DNA from: Bacteroidales bacterium UBA1189
Lineage (GTDB): Bacteria > Bacteroidota > Bacteroidia > Bacteroidales > Bacteroidaceae
Assembly: GCA_002309805.1 (NCBI GenBank)
Contig: DBYJ01000011.1
Location: forward strand, 1 to 38,065
DNA: 38,065 nucleotides
Direction: 5' to 3'
The position numbers and the translations under genes were made by a program. Shown here piece after piece: positions 6,842 through 14,640 of this stretch (positions are counted from its first letter, which is position 1; each line of letters opens with the position of its first letter). The notes below the pieces were generated by a model that searched no databases, was not told the origin of the DNA, and saw nothing but the letters and a program-made list of their open reading frames with translations.

Positions 6842-9800
6842 TTACTGGAAGCTCTCAGAGAGAATAATGGTAGCAATGGATTCCTCTTCTGCCTGTTGGG
6901 TGTCGCGATAATAGGTGTTGTACTTATTGGCCATATCAAGTACTTGCTTCAGCGCATCCTCGAAGGTGAGCTTGGCTTTGCTGCCTCCCTGCCGCTGTAA
7001 GTCCTTCTGAATGCGCTGGAGGCGTTTGGCAATATAGGTAATGGTGCCTCGTTCGGCCAATTCCTTCAATTGGATTATCTTCAGGCGTATATCACCGTCC
7101 TCGATGTGAGGAAGCATATTGTTGAGCAAGCTGACAGCCGTTGTCACCTGTGCACCAAGGTTGCTTCGCTGGCTTTGGTTAGCCTCTTCTTCGTGGATTT
7201 CCTGCTCCTTTGTCTTGTTGAATTCCTTCAAGGCGCGTTCCACATGCTCGTGGTGCTGTGGGATTCGTGGTACTGCTTTTTCTTCGGGTTGGGCTTTGAA
7301 ATAGTTTAGCGCATCGAGCACAGACAATTCGCGAGCCTGCCGGTCGTCCACTAAATAGAACAGTTTGCGGAAGTTGGTTTTGAGGAACACCAATGAATCA
7401 TCAGACAGCATTACGCCCTCTATCTCACGCGCTTCCCGCCCCGTTCGGCTGCGCATGGGGAGCTTTTCAATGCGTTTGTACTCCTTGCGATTCTGCTGAT
7501 AGAGTGCACGTAATTCTTCGTAGAAGGGTAGTTCTAGATTACGGTCTTCCTGTTCCTGCTTGATGCTTTCCTTGAAGAGCTTGTCGAGGTCGCGGTCGAT
7601 AATTTCATCAGTGGAATAGATTTGATTATCCTCGCCAAAGGTGGTATGGAAGGTTTGAATCTTACTCAGGGCTATTTGGTTGAGCTTGATTTCCTGATTT
7701 CCCTGTCGTGAGGGATAGAACACATAGTTATAGATGATGCCTGCCGCTGAGCCAATACGGTTCACACGACCTATACGCTGCATCAGTCGAGTGGAGTTCC
7801 AAGGGGTATCGTAGTTGATGATAATATTGGAACGATGCAAGTTGACACCCTCAGCTAACACATCTGTGGTGAGGATGATGTTGTAGTCGTTCTTATTCTC
7901 TTTCCAGTTGGCATCGAAGTTCTCGCGGATGGTCTTGAACAACTGACTGCGATTGTGAGAGGAAATCACCAAGACGTCCTTTCGATTGATGCGACGTTCC
8001 AAATATTCTACCGTATCAACAGACTCAGAGAACACGACAATCTTTCCTTCCGGATTCCGGTCTTTCTTGAAAAGCTCTTGATTCAGGAGCTCTTTGAACT
8101 TGGCGAATTTTGAATCGTCATCGTCTGTGATGTATTCCCATTCCAGCCACATGTCGTCGAGAATCTGTTGGTCTTGGTGTAGCATGTCGATGTATTCAGG
8201 TCGGAAGTCCTCACGCTTGAAAACAGCATTCTTAGGATTTACTTCTGCTTTTTCGTTGAGTTTCTCTTCTATCTCATCCTCGGAAAGGCCTTTCTCAATC
8301 AACAGATTGATGTCCATATCTGGGGCAATGAAAACCTTATCATTCTTCCACATGGTAAGCATATTCTCATTAGCCTGACGGAAACTCTCAATTGACTTTC
8401 TGAATGCGAAGAAACTGCTCTCCAATCGCTTTACCAACCCGTTTTTGCGAATGCCCGCCAAGCTGCGGCTGATGAGTTCGGCATTGTCGTAAAGGCCATT
8501 AGAAGCTTCTGGCTTCAGATAGGCGATAGCTTGGTAACGGGCATAGTTCAGCTCCCTATCAAGTATGTGCATGGCGCGCTCAAACAGATTGGCCAAATGG
8601 TCGTTCAGTTCATATTCTTTTTTGATGGGCTTCGCGACTTTGGGAAATCCGCTCATGTCTCTGTTATAACGCGCGATGCCTTCAATGTCGGTTCGTGTCC
8701 TTCGGACGGTGAGTGGCTTGATAACCCTGTCGCGGACCTTTTCGGCCAATTTCTTGAACTCTTTCAGATCAAAGTCCTCTTGTTTGCGGAATTTCTTGAA
8801 TTCTTGAATTAATGGCGAAAAGAATGCCGTTAGGTTGGGCACACCATCGATGGTGCAATGGCGAGGGTCTTGAAACATCAATATCTGATAATAGATATCG
8901 GCTGGCGTGTTATTCATTGGCGTGGCAGAAATCAGCATCACCTTTTTCTTATAGCCAGGAATATATCCCGTCTCTAAACGAGGCATTTTGCAAATCTCTT
9001 GCAACTGGTTGAAAGCACCTGTGGTATGATTGCGGAACTTATGGGCTTCGTCGACCAACACCAAGTCGTATTCGTCGGCATTCCAATAATCGTAATTGTC
9101 GTCGTCGAGTACTTTTGAGAGGCTGCCATTGCTGATAAAACGGGTGTATTTATCAATACCAAAGTCCTTGAAGGTGGTTTTCCAGTTCTGCTCTACGGCT
9201 GGCGGATAGACAACCAAGATCTTCGTATGCTCAGGCCCGTTCTCAATAAGGAACTTTTTGGCTATCATGGTAGCAACAACCGTCTTGCCAAGACCTACTA
9301 CATCAGCAAGGAAGAATCCGTCGTAGCGTATCAGCTTCTGATAGCCCTCAATGACGGCATCGGCCTGATAGTCGTACTTCGTATATCCCTCAGGCATGTC
9401 GAAGGGGTCGCTTTGGTCAATAGCAAGTACACGATCGCTGAAATACTCCATCAGCATCTTGATGTAAAGCTCGTATGGAGTCACATCGCTTTTCAGGTAG
9501 GTTTTGTCGAGCGTTTCCTTATAGTCTTCTGCATTAATGGGAACATTCTTGGCCTCTTCCCATAGCAGTTCAAATTCGTTCTTGGCAAATTGCACATCGT
9601 CGTACTGCGTCAGCTTGACGTTGAACTCGTATTGCATTTCTTCGCTAATGCCCAAACCGTTGCCGCTAAGATTACTGCTGCCAGTAATGGCGGCACCAAA
9701 GCAATGCTGGTTATAGTTGTCAGGATAGAGGATATAGATTTTGGCGTGAATCTTCTTTGAAGGGTGGGCGCGCAGTTCCAACTTGCCGCTTATGAGGTCT

Positions 9801-10159
9801 TGCACCATCTGAAGCATTCCGTCCTCTACTTGCTTCGTGTAGTGCGACTGCTCGATGTCTTCTTTCAGCAGTTTCAGGCATTCCTCCTTCACTTCTTCCT
9901 CTGCGCCAAAGAACAGTTCGCCTTTCTGATTGGCTTTGGCGATGTATTTATCGACATCAATGCCAATCAGGATGCGGACCTTATTGATGCCATCCAAGAA
10001 AGGACGCAAGGAGAAATAGCCCGATGCCCGAAGGAAGCCTACCACAGCATCAAGGTTCTTCACTTGAGGGTTGTTTTCGAGTATCCCCTCAAACTCTTTC
10101 ATTAATGTATTCCCCTCTCTGTTGGTAAAGAAAAGGGAAGAGACAGGATTGTTTTCCAT
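6842..10159 (-). CDS. PLD-domain SNF2-family helicase
   Basis: This 1105-aa protein joins a phospholipase D-like nuclease domain to a superfamily 2 ATPase. The PLD signature IHAKIYI lies near residue 135, followed by the GSSNLSGNGL loop. The ATPase has Walker A VVGLGKT near 287, DEAH (LVLVDEAHKFRN) near 368, motif III SATPMNN, and motif VI QRIGRVNRIG near 793. A helical C-terminal tail of about 250 residues follows. With the downstream adenine methylase it forms a restriction-like pair. The parts (SNF2 helicase, PLD nuclease, adenine methylase) are those of DISARM, but fused and without DrmA or DrmB. The ATG is preceded by a hairpin (10181-10198) and no clear Shine-Dalgarno. Confidence 0.85.
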   Translation of the reverse strand: MENNPVSSLFFTNREGNTLMKEFEGILENNPQVKNLDAVVGFLRASGYFSLRPFLDGINKVRILIGIDVDKYIAKANQKGELFFGAEEEVKEECLKLLKEDIEQSHYTKQVEDGMLQMVQDLISGKLELRAHPSKKIHAKIYILYPDNYNQHCFGAAITGSSNLSGNGLGISEEMQYEFNVKLTQYDDVQFAKNEFELLWEEAKNVPINAEDYKETLDKTYLKSDVTPYELYIKMLMEYFSDRVLAIDQSDPFDMPEGYTKYDYQADAVIEGYQKLIRYDGFFLADVVGLGKTVVATMIAKKFLIENGPEHTKILVVYPPAVEQNWKTTFKDFGIDKYTRFISNGSLSKVLDDDNYDYWNADEYDLVLVDEAHKFRNHTTGAFNQLQEICKMPRLETGYIPGYKKKVMLISATPMNNTPADIYYQILMFQDPRHCTIDGVPNLTAFFSPLIQEFKKFRKQEDFDLKEFKKLAEKVRDRVIKPLTVRRTRTDIEGIARYNRDMSGFPKVAKPIKKEYELNDHLANLFERAMHILDRELNYARYQAIAYLKPEASNGLYDNAELISRSLAGIRKNGLVKRLESSFFAFRKSIESFRQANENMLTMWKNDKVFIAPDMDINLLIEKGLSEDEIEEKLNEKAEVNPKNAVFKREDFRPEYIDMLHQDQQILDDMWLEWEYITDDDDSKFAKFKELLNQELFKKDRNPEGKIVVFSESVDTVEYLERRINRKDVLVISSHNRSQLFKTIRENFDANWKENKNDYNIILTTDVLAEGVNLHRSNIIINYDTPWNSTRLMQRIGRVNRIGSAAGIIYNYVFYPSRQGNQEIKLNQIALSKIQTFHTTFGEDNQIYSTDEIIDRDLDKLFKESIKQEQEDRNLELPFYEELRALYQQNRKEYKRIEKLPMRSRTGREAREIEGVMLSDDSLVFLKTNFRKLFYLVDDRQARELSVLDALNYFKAQPEEKAVPRIPQHHEHVERALKEFNKTKEQEIHEEEANQSQRSNLGAQVTTAVSLLNNMLPHIEDGDIRLKIIQLKELAERGTITYIAKRLQRIQKDLQRQGGSKAKLTFEDALKQVLDMANKYNTYYRDTQQAEEESIATIILSESFQ

Positions 10160-10459
10160 ATCTACACTATAGCTTTGGGGCGAAAGAACTATCTTTCGGT
10201 AGATATGGGTCAGCAGACGAAGACCTCAGGGCATGATAAAAGCGTGAACCGCCCTTACCGATGTCCTAAGGTCCTCGCATGACCCAATCATATAGATAAG
10301 TCCAGCCCACGCTAACGCGTAGGCGCTGGTACTTATTCGAATATGATTGTCGTTTGAAGTTGCGAGGTTCTAGGACATCACCGAATATAGCACTAACGCT
10401 ATTGTTTCCACTCTGTCACACTGGCGCCTACACTTAGGCATAATGCCAATGATTGACCG
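10160..10459 (-). ncRNA. Candidate structured 5' leader RNA of the restriction operon
   Basis: About 290 nt separate the -7 element from the helicase ATG, and they are packed with complementary arms. The central stem pairs 10285-10293 with 10341-10349, 10296-10301 with 10331-10336, 10302-10306 with 10325-10329, and 10309-10312 with 10317-10320 (TAAC loop). An outer stem pairs 10260-10268 with 10371-10379 and 10273-10278 with 10362-10367. Smaller hairpins lie at 10228-10255, 10387-10402, 10426-10439 and 10181-10198. Alternative pairings (10319-10326 with 10424-10431; 10207-10212 with 10280-10285) could give a switch. I recognise no known RNA class, and a mobile palindromic element is an alternative. 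Confidence 0.55.
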
Positions 10460-10491
10460 CAAAGGTAGTGCAAGGCGAGAGGAAAAGCAAG
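10460..10491 (-). promoter_or_regulatory. Promoter of the helicase-methylase operon
   Basis: CAAAGGTA on the plus strand (10460-10467) is TACCTTTG on the minus strand, a TAnnTTTG -7 element. CAAG at 10488-10491 (CTTG on the minus strand) stands 20 nt upstream and can serve as a weak -33 element. Confidence 0.6.
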
Positions 10492-10540
10492 AAAAAATCA
10501 GTTTTTTTGCTTTTTCCGAGCCGCAGCCTACCTAAAACCG
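10460..10540 (-). repeat. Palindromic promoter-associated element, copy A
   Basis: The arms AGGTAG (10463-10468) and CTACCT (10528-10533) flank an imperfect long hairpin in which GGAAAAGCAA faces TTGCTTTTTCC. It aligns over its whole length with copy B at 19831-19900, and paired arm positions differ in a compensatory way. The left arm doubles as the -7 element. Confidence 0.6.
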
Positions 10541-10601
10541 AGAGTTAAAGGAAGTGCAAGGCGAGAGAAAAAACATGAGAGAAGCATTTCCCACGGAAAG
10601 T

Positions 10602-10918
10602 ATGAAAAAATGCTACATTGCTACATAATTGGATTTAATTGTTGATTTACATCGGTTTGTCTTATGTAGGAATGGAAAAAAGCTACATAATGCTACATAA
10701 TGCTACATGGTTTTCGGCGATTTCGGGGGAAAGGGCGATGAAAATAGTGGGGATTTTTGACACGAATTATCATATATTAGTCACATATTTGCCGACGGGG
10801 CTTGGGTTTTTATGTAGCATTATGTAGGAATATGTAGCATTTGGGGATATCTACATAGAATAATCGGCTAAATGACAGTATGATAGTCGTTTTATGTAGC
10901 AATGTAGCATTTTTTCAT
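10602..10918. repeat. 317-bp palindromic unit with perfect 27-bp inverted ends
   Basis: Positions 10602-10628 are the exact reverse complement of 10892-10918 (both built from AAAAAATGCTACATTGCTAC). A second perfect pair of 16 nt lies inside, at 10693-10708 and 10812-10827, and the motif TGCTACATAA recurs several times in direct and inverted orientation. I saw no convincing gene inside and no clear target-site duplication. It could be a MITE-like element, an iteron-type replication or recombination site, or a cruciform-forming regulator site. The 62-codon ORF inside (10639-10827) shows no coding features. Confidence 0.7.
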
Positions 10919-10955
10919 GAAAATTGTTATAAGCGTTTGTCCTGAGTTTGACGAT

Positions 10956-11041
10956 GTTTATAAACAGGGGGCGCGTTTATATAAACAGGGGCGGTGTTTA
11001 TAGACAGAGCAGGCAAATAAACTCACAGAGTAGGCAAATAA
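10956..11041. repeat. Degenerate ~20-bp repeats (GTTTATAAACAGGGG type)
   Basis: GTTTATAAACAGGGG at 10956, GTTTATATAAACAGGGG at 10975 and GTTTATAGACAGAG at 10996 are spaced 19 and 21 nt apart. They run into two copies of ACAGAG(C/T)AGGCAAATAA at 11004 and 11025, 21 nt apart. The block lies 60-145 nt upstream of the promoter at 11099, so it could bind a regulator of the following operon. No coding potential was seen from 10,540 to 11,098. Confidence 0.6.
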
Positions 11042-11098
11042 TTTTGGGGCGATAGGAAATGCAAAAAATTCCTTTTATTTCAATTCTTTCCCGTTTTA

Positions 11099-11130
11099 TT
11101 TGGTCGTTTCGGAAAAAGGAGTTATTTTTG
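11099..11130 (+). promoter_or_regulatory. Promoter of the sugar kinase operon
   Basis: TTTG at 11099-11102 and TATTTTTG at 11123-11130 are 20 nt apart, fitting the Bacteroidetes consensus. It predicts a leader of about 45 nt before ATG 11180. Confidence 0.7.
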
Positions 11131-11179
11131 CCCAATCAATTACAGAGAGAATTATTTCTTGACTCCAAAAGAGACGTAT

Positions 11180-12355
11180 ATGAAGAATTGCGAAAAAAGA
11201 TTTCACAAGATATATCACCGAGATGCGGCTGCGCTGGCTTTTTGTCCCTACCGTATTTGCCCCATTGGAGCGCACTCTGACCATAATATGGGTAAGGTGA
11301 CGGGGCAGGCTATCGACAAGGGTATCCACATCGCCTATAGCCCGAAGGAGAACGGCGTGATTGAGCTCTGCTCGCTTCAGTTCGACAAACGGGCACAATG
11401 GCACGTGGCTCAGGTTCCGGAGCGGAGGCAGGGCGACTGGGCGGACTATCTGCGTGGAGCCACGCTGGAGCTCGGAAGGCGCTATCCGCTGACACGCGGA
11501 TTGAGTGGCGTCATCGAGGGAAGCTTGCCTATCGGCGGCCTTTCGTCGTCAGCAGCTGTGACGCTCTCGTTCTTCAGCGCCCTTTGTGCCGTCAACGGCC
11601 TAAAACCCGCTGCACCTGAGCTCATCAAGATGGCTGTGGCTGTGGAGAATAACTACGTGGGCGTCAGTAGCGGTAAGCTCGACCAGAGCTGCGAGATCTA
11701 TTCCCGCAAGAATCAGCTCCTCTATCTCGACACGCTCGACGACAGCTACGAAGTCATTCCCACCCATCCCTCTATGCCGTCGTACGACATTATGATTTTC
11801 TTCAGCGGCGTGGAGCGCACGCTTGCAGGCAGCGCTTTCAATATGAGGGTTGACGAGGCTCGTTCGGCGGCCTATGCACTCAAGGCTTTTGCGGGTTTGC
11901 CCTATGGGAAGTTCGGCGAGACGAATCTTCGCGAGGTGCCGCGCGAGGTATATGAGCAGTATAAGAACCGCCTGCCTGAGACGTGGCGCCGTCGTGCTGA
12001 GCATTGGTACACAGAGTTCGCCCGAGTGGAAGCAGGCGCAGAGGCTTGGCGTCGGGGGGATCTGATGGAATTCGGACGGCTCAGCTTCGAGAGCGGGCGC
12101 TCGTCGATAGAGAATTGGGAGACAGGTTCGCCCGAACTGAAGACGCTCTATGACATCATGACGCATACCGATGGTATCTATGGCGGGCGCTTCAGCGGCG
12201 CTGGCTTCAAGGGCTGCTGCATGGCATTGACTGACCCTGCCTTCCGCGAAAGCATCACCGAAAAGGTGACTGAGGCCTACTTGCGTGAATTCCCTGATCT
12301 GAAGGGGAAATTCTCTGTTCACATCTGCCAAAGCGCCGATGGCGTATCCTTGTAA
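11180..12355 (+). CDS. GHMP sugar kinase, galacturonokinase-like
   Basis: This 391-aa cytoplasmic GHMP-family kinase phosphorylates the anomeric carbon of a sugar. The first motif, CPYRICPIGAHSDHNMG (residues 22-38), replaces the galactokinase form GEHTDYN; its GAH.DH version matches what I recall of plant galacturonokinase. Motif 2, LPIGGLSSSAA, lies near residue 116 and motif 3, GAGFKGCCMAL, near residue 340. The likely reaction is galacturonate (or a related uronate) to its 1-phosphate with ATP. ATG 11180 is preferred over TTG 11159 because it is a standard codon and follows the promoter well. A nucleotidyltransferase gene follows after 13 nt, giving a plausible two-step salvage to a nucleotide sugar. 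Galactokinase or arabinokinase activity cannot be excluded. Confidence 0.75.
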   Translation: MKNCEKRFHKIYHRDAAALAFCPYRICPIGAHSDHNMGKVTGQAIDKGIHIAYSPKENGVIELCSLQFDKRAQWHVAQVPERRQGDWADYLRGATLELGRRYPLTRGLSGVIEGSLPIGGLSSSAAVTLSFFSALCAVNGLKPAAPELIKMAVAVENNYVGVSSGKLDQSCEIYSRKNQLLYLDTLDDSYEVIPTHPSMPSYDIMIFFSGVERTLAGSAFNMRVDEARSAAYALKAFAGLPYGKFGETNLREVPREVYEQYKNRLPETWRRRAEHWYTEFARVEAGAEAWRRGDLMEFGRLSFESGRSSIENWETGSPELKTLYDIMTHTDGIYGGRFSGAGFKGCCMALTDPAFRESITEKVTEAYLREFPDLKGKFSVHICQSADGVSL

Positions 12356-12368
12356 ACCATACGTGCCG

Positions 12369-13130
12369 ATGAAGTGTCTGATTCTTGCTGCAGGCTATGC
12401 CACACGTCTTTATCCGCTGACGGAGAACTTCCCGAAGCCGCTCCTGAAGGTGGGTGAGCGCACTATCCTCGATTGGCTCGTGGATGACATTGACACGTGC
12501 GGCGCTGTGGATGAATACATTGTCATTTCCAACCATCGCTTTGCGCATCACTTTGAGGCGTGGGCAACAACGAAGCCACAGCGCATTACCATACTTGATG
12601 ATGGAACGGAAACCAACGAAACCCGCTTGGGCGCTGTGCGCGATATAGAGTTGGCTATCAATAGTCAACAAGTCAACAAGTCAACAAGTCAACAGGTTGA
12701 CCCTTCCTATCTTGTTATCGCTGGTGACAATGTGCTGGACTTCAGCTTGACCCACTTCATTCGCTATGCGCAGGAGAAGGGCACTTCGTGCATCATGCGC
12801 TACTATGAGCCTTCCAATACCAAACTGCTCAAATGTGGCGTGGTCACTATTGACGCAGATGACCGTGTACTGCGTATGACGGAGAAATCGCCCACACCCG
12901 AGACGCATTGGGCTTGTCCTCCTTTCTATTATTATACGGCTGCCGATGCACAACGGGTGGGGCAGGGCATAGAGGCAGGCTGCGGTACGGATGCCCCAGG
13001 CAGCTTTATTGCCTGGCTCTGCGAACAGGTTCCCGTCCATGCGATGGAAATGCCCGGGCGTCGCTACGATGTAGGTAACCTACAGAGCTACGAGGAGGTG
13101 CAGCGCACCTATAATGGGATTATAAAATAG
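12369..13130 (+). CDS. Sugar-1-phosphate nucleotidyltransferase-like protein
   Basis: This 253-aa NTP-transferase-fold enzyme (GalU/RmlA superfamily) would activate a sugar 1-phosphate to an NDP-sugar. The nucleotide-binding signature LILAAGYATRLYPLT is at residues 4-18, PKPLLKVG follows, and VIAGDNVLDFSL carries the metal-binding Asp. Its 253 residues are short for the family. ATG 12369 places the signature at the N-terminus; the ATG at 12339 would start inside the kinase gene. Four perfect AGTCAACA units (12663-12694) are embedded in frame just before VIAGDN and replace the usual linker with NSQQVNKSTSQQV. Their 8-bp length makes frameshifting by slippage possible. The natural partner is the upstream kinase. 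Confidence 0.8.
   Translation: MKCLILAAGYATRLYPLTENFPKPLLKVGERTILDWLVDDIDTCGAVDEYIVISNHRFAHHFEAWATTKPQRITILDDGTETNETRLGAVRDIELAINSQQVNKSTSQQVDPSYLVIAGDNVLDFSLTHFIRYAQEKGTSCIMRYYEPSNTKLLKCGVVTIDADDRVLRMTEKSPTPETHWACPPFYYYTAADAQRVGQGIEAGCGTDAPGSFIAWLCEQVPVHAMEMPGRRYDVGNLQSYEEVQRTYNGIIK
12663..12694 (+). repeat. Four AGTCAACA tandem units inside a gene
   Basis: The 8-bp unit repeats perfectly at 12663, 12671, 12679 and 12687. Gain or loss of one copy would shift the reading frame of the nucleotidyltransferase. Confidence 0.9.
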
Positions 13131-13153
13131 TAATCATTAAATAGTTAATTACC

Positions 13154-14599
13154 ATGATGTCAAGAAGGAATTTTCTGAAAGCGATGGGCGCGACAACGGC
13201 AGGAGTCGTGCTGTCAACGTCTCCCGTGAGCGCTGCCGAACGTCTTGCAGATAAGAAGACGAAGAAAAAAGCAGCGTCTGATGAGCCTGCAAAAGTGAAG
13301 CTTGCCTGTGTGGGCATTGCCAACCGCGGACGCCAGATTATCGGCGACTTGGAGCGCACGGGTCTTTGCGAGATTGTCGCCCTGTGCGACGTGGATCCGA
13401 ACAGCAAGGAGTCGAAGCAAACTATTGCCGAGCATCCCAATGCAAAGGTCTTCACAGACTTCCGCGAAATGTTCGACAAATATTCCAACGAGTTCGAGGC
13501 GGTCAGCGTAGCCATCCCCGATTTCTCCCACTTCCCCGTTTGTATGCTGGCTATTTCGATGGGCAAGCATGTCTATGTGGAGAAACCGCTGGCACGCACA
13601 TTCCAGGAAGTGGAGCTGCTGATGGACATCGCCCGCCGTCATCCTGAGGTGGTGACGCAAGTGGGCAATCAGGGTCATTCTGAGGCTAACTACTTCCAGT
13701 TCAAGGCATGGAAAGAAGCGGGTATCATCAAGGATGTCTATCGCATCGATGCCCACTTCAACGACTGGCGCCGCTGGTATCCCTACGACCCCAACACCGA
13801 CCATTATCCTGAGGCACAACCCGTGCCTGATGGCATGAACTGGAACGTCTGGAACGGCACGTCGCATTTCCACGACTACAACGATAAGTATCATCCCGGC
13901 AATTGGCGCGGATGGTTCGACTTTGGCCTTGGTGCGCTTGGCGACTGGGGCGCACACCTCATTGATACGTGCCATGAATTCCTTGAACTTGGACTTCCCT
14001 ATGAGGTGGAGCCGCTGAAGATCACGGATTTTAACGACTATTTCTTTCCCAAGGAGGCAACGCTCCGCTTCCGTTTCCCCTCGCGTGGCGACATGCCTCC
14101 CGTAGACCTTACATGGTACGACGGCGAAAAGAACCTGCCGCCTCTTCCCGAAGGATATGGCTCAATGACTAACAACCAGAGCGACGTTCCGGCTTCGGGT
14201 CAGAACGTTCCTGGCAAAGATGCCAAGCTAAGCCCGGGCAAGATTATCTATAGTAAGACGCTCACGTTCCGCGGTGGCAGTCACGGCTCCACATTGCGTA
14301 TTATTCCTGAATCAGTAGCTCGCGAGATGCAGGATAAATTGCCCGAAGTGCCCAAGAGCCCTTCGAATCATTTCGCTAACTTCCTGCTGGCTTGTCAGGG
14401 GAAGGAGCAGACGCGCTCGCCGTTCCATATCTTCGGCCCGATGGCGCAGTGCTTCAGCCTTGGCATCATTGCCATCCGTACGCAGAGTAAGATTCAGTTT
14501 GATGCCCGCACAAAAACCATTACGAACAATGCCTTCGCCAATGCTCTGCTCACAGGCATGCCACCCAGAAAGGGATGGGAGGAATTCTACAAGCTTTAA
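13154..14599 (+). CDS. Tat-exported Gfo/Idh/MocA-family oxidoreductase
   Basis: This 481-aa NAD(P)-dependent sugar oxidoreductase has the twin-arginine signal SRRNFLKAMGATTAGVVLS, so it should be folded with cofactor and exported to the periplasm. The Rossmann strand KVKLACVGIANRGRQ lies near residues 52-66, a DVD acidic turn follows, and the family's EKPLAR lies near 140. A C-terminal Gfo-type domain contains WGAHLIDTCHEF. ATG 13154 or 13157 both keep the signal. It is directly followed by a DUF1080 lipoprotein. DUF1080 proteins are now annotated as 3-keto-disaccharide hydrolases, and partner oxidoreductases of this family can make the 3-keto sugar, so the two probably act in one periplasmic glycoside-cleaving route. 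Confidence 0.85.
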   Translation: MMSRRNFLKAMGATTAGVVLSTSPVSAAERLADKKTKKKAASDEPAKVKLACVGIANRGRQIIGDLERTGLCEIVALCDVDPNSKESKQTIAEHPNAKVFTDFREMFDKYSNEFEAVSVAIPDFSHFPVCMLAISMGKHVYVEKPLARTFQEVELLMDIARRHPEVVTQVGNQGHSEANYFQFKAWKEAGIIKDVYRIDAHFNDWRRWYPYDPNTDHYPEAQPVPDGMNWNVWNGTSHFHDYNDKYHPGNWRGWFDFGLGALGDWGAHLIDTCHEFLELGLPYEVEPLKITDFNDYFFPKEATLRFRFPSRGDMPPVDLTWYDGEKNLPPLPEGYGSMTNNQSDVPASGQNVPGKDAKLSPGKIIYSKTLTFRGGSHGSTLRIIPESVAREMQDKLPEVPKSPSNHFANFLLACQGKEQTRSPFHIFGPMAQCFSLGIIAIRTQSKIQFDARTKTITNNAFANALLTGMPPRKGWEEFYKL

Positions 14600-14640
14600 G
14601 TGAAAAATAAGTTTAATGCTTTAATGATAAAAGAAAGAAA

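Noticed and set aside
10260..10379. Invertible promoter flanked by inverted repeats
   Set aside because: The arms have mismatches and the enclosed segment contains no TAnnTTTG element.
10160..10460. Retron, tmRNA or RNase P RNA
   Set aside because: No reverse transcriptase is nearby, and I could not find the signature blocks of tmRNA or RNase P RNA; the TTCGAAT string alone is not a tRNA T-arm.
10639..10827. 62-codon frame inside the 317-bp palindromic element
   Set aside because: Much of it is made of the TGCTACATAA repeats, with no Shine-Dalgarno or promoter in place.
11600..12331. Minus-strand frame of 243 codons opposite the GHMP kinase
   Set aside because: The kinase motifs on the plus strand are unambiguous; this is a shadow frame.
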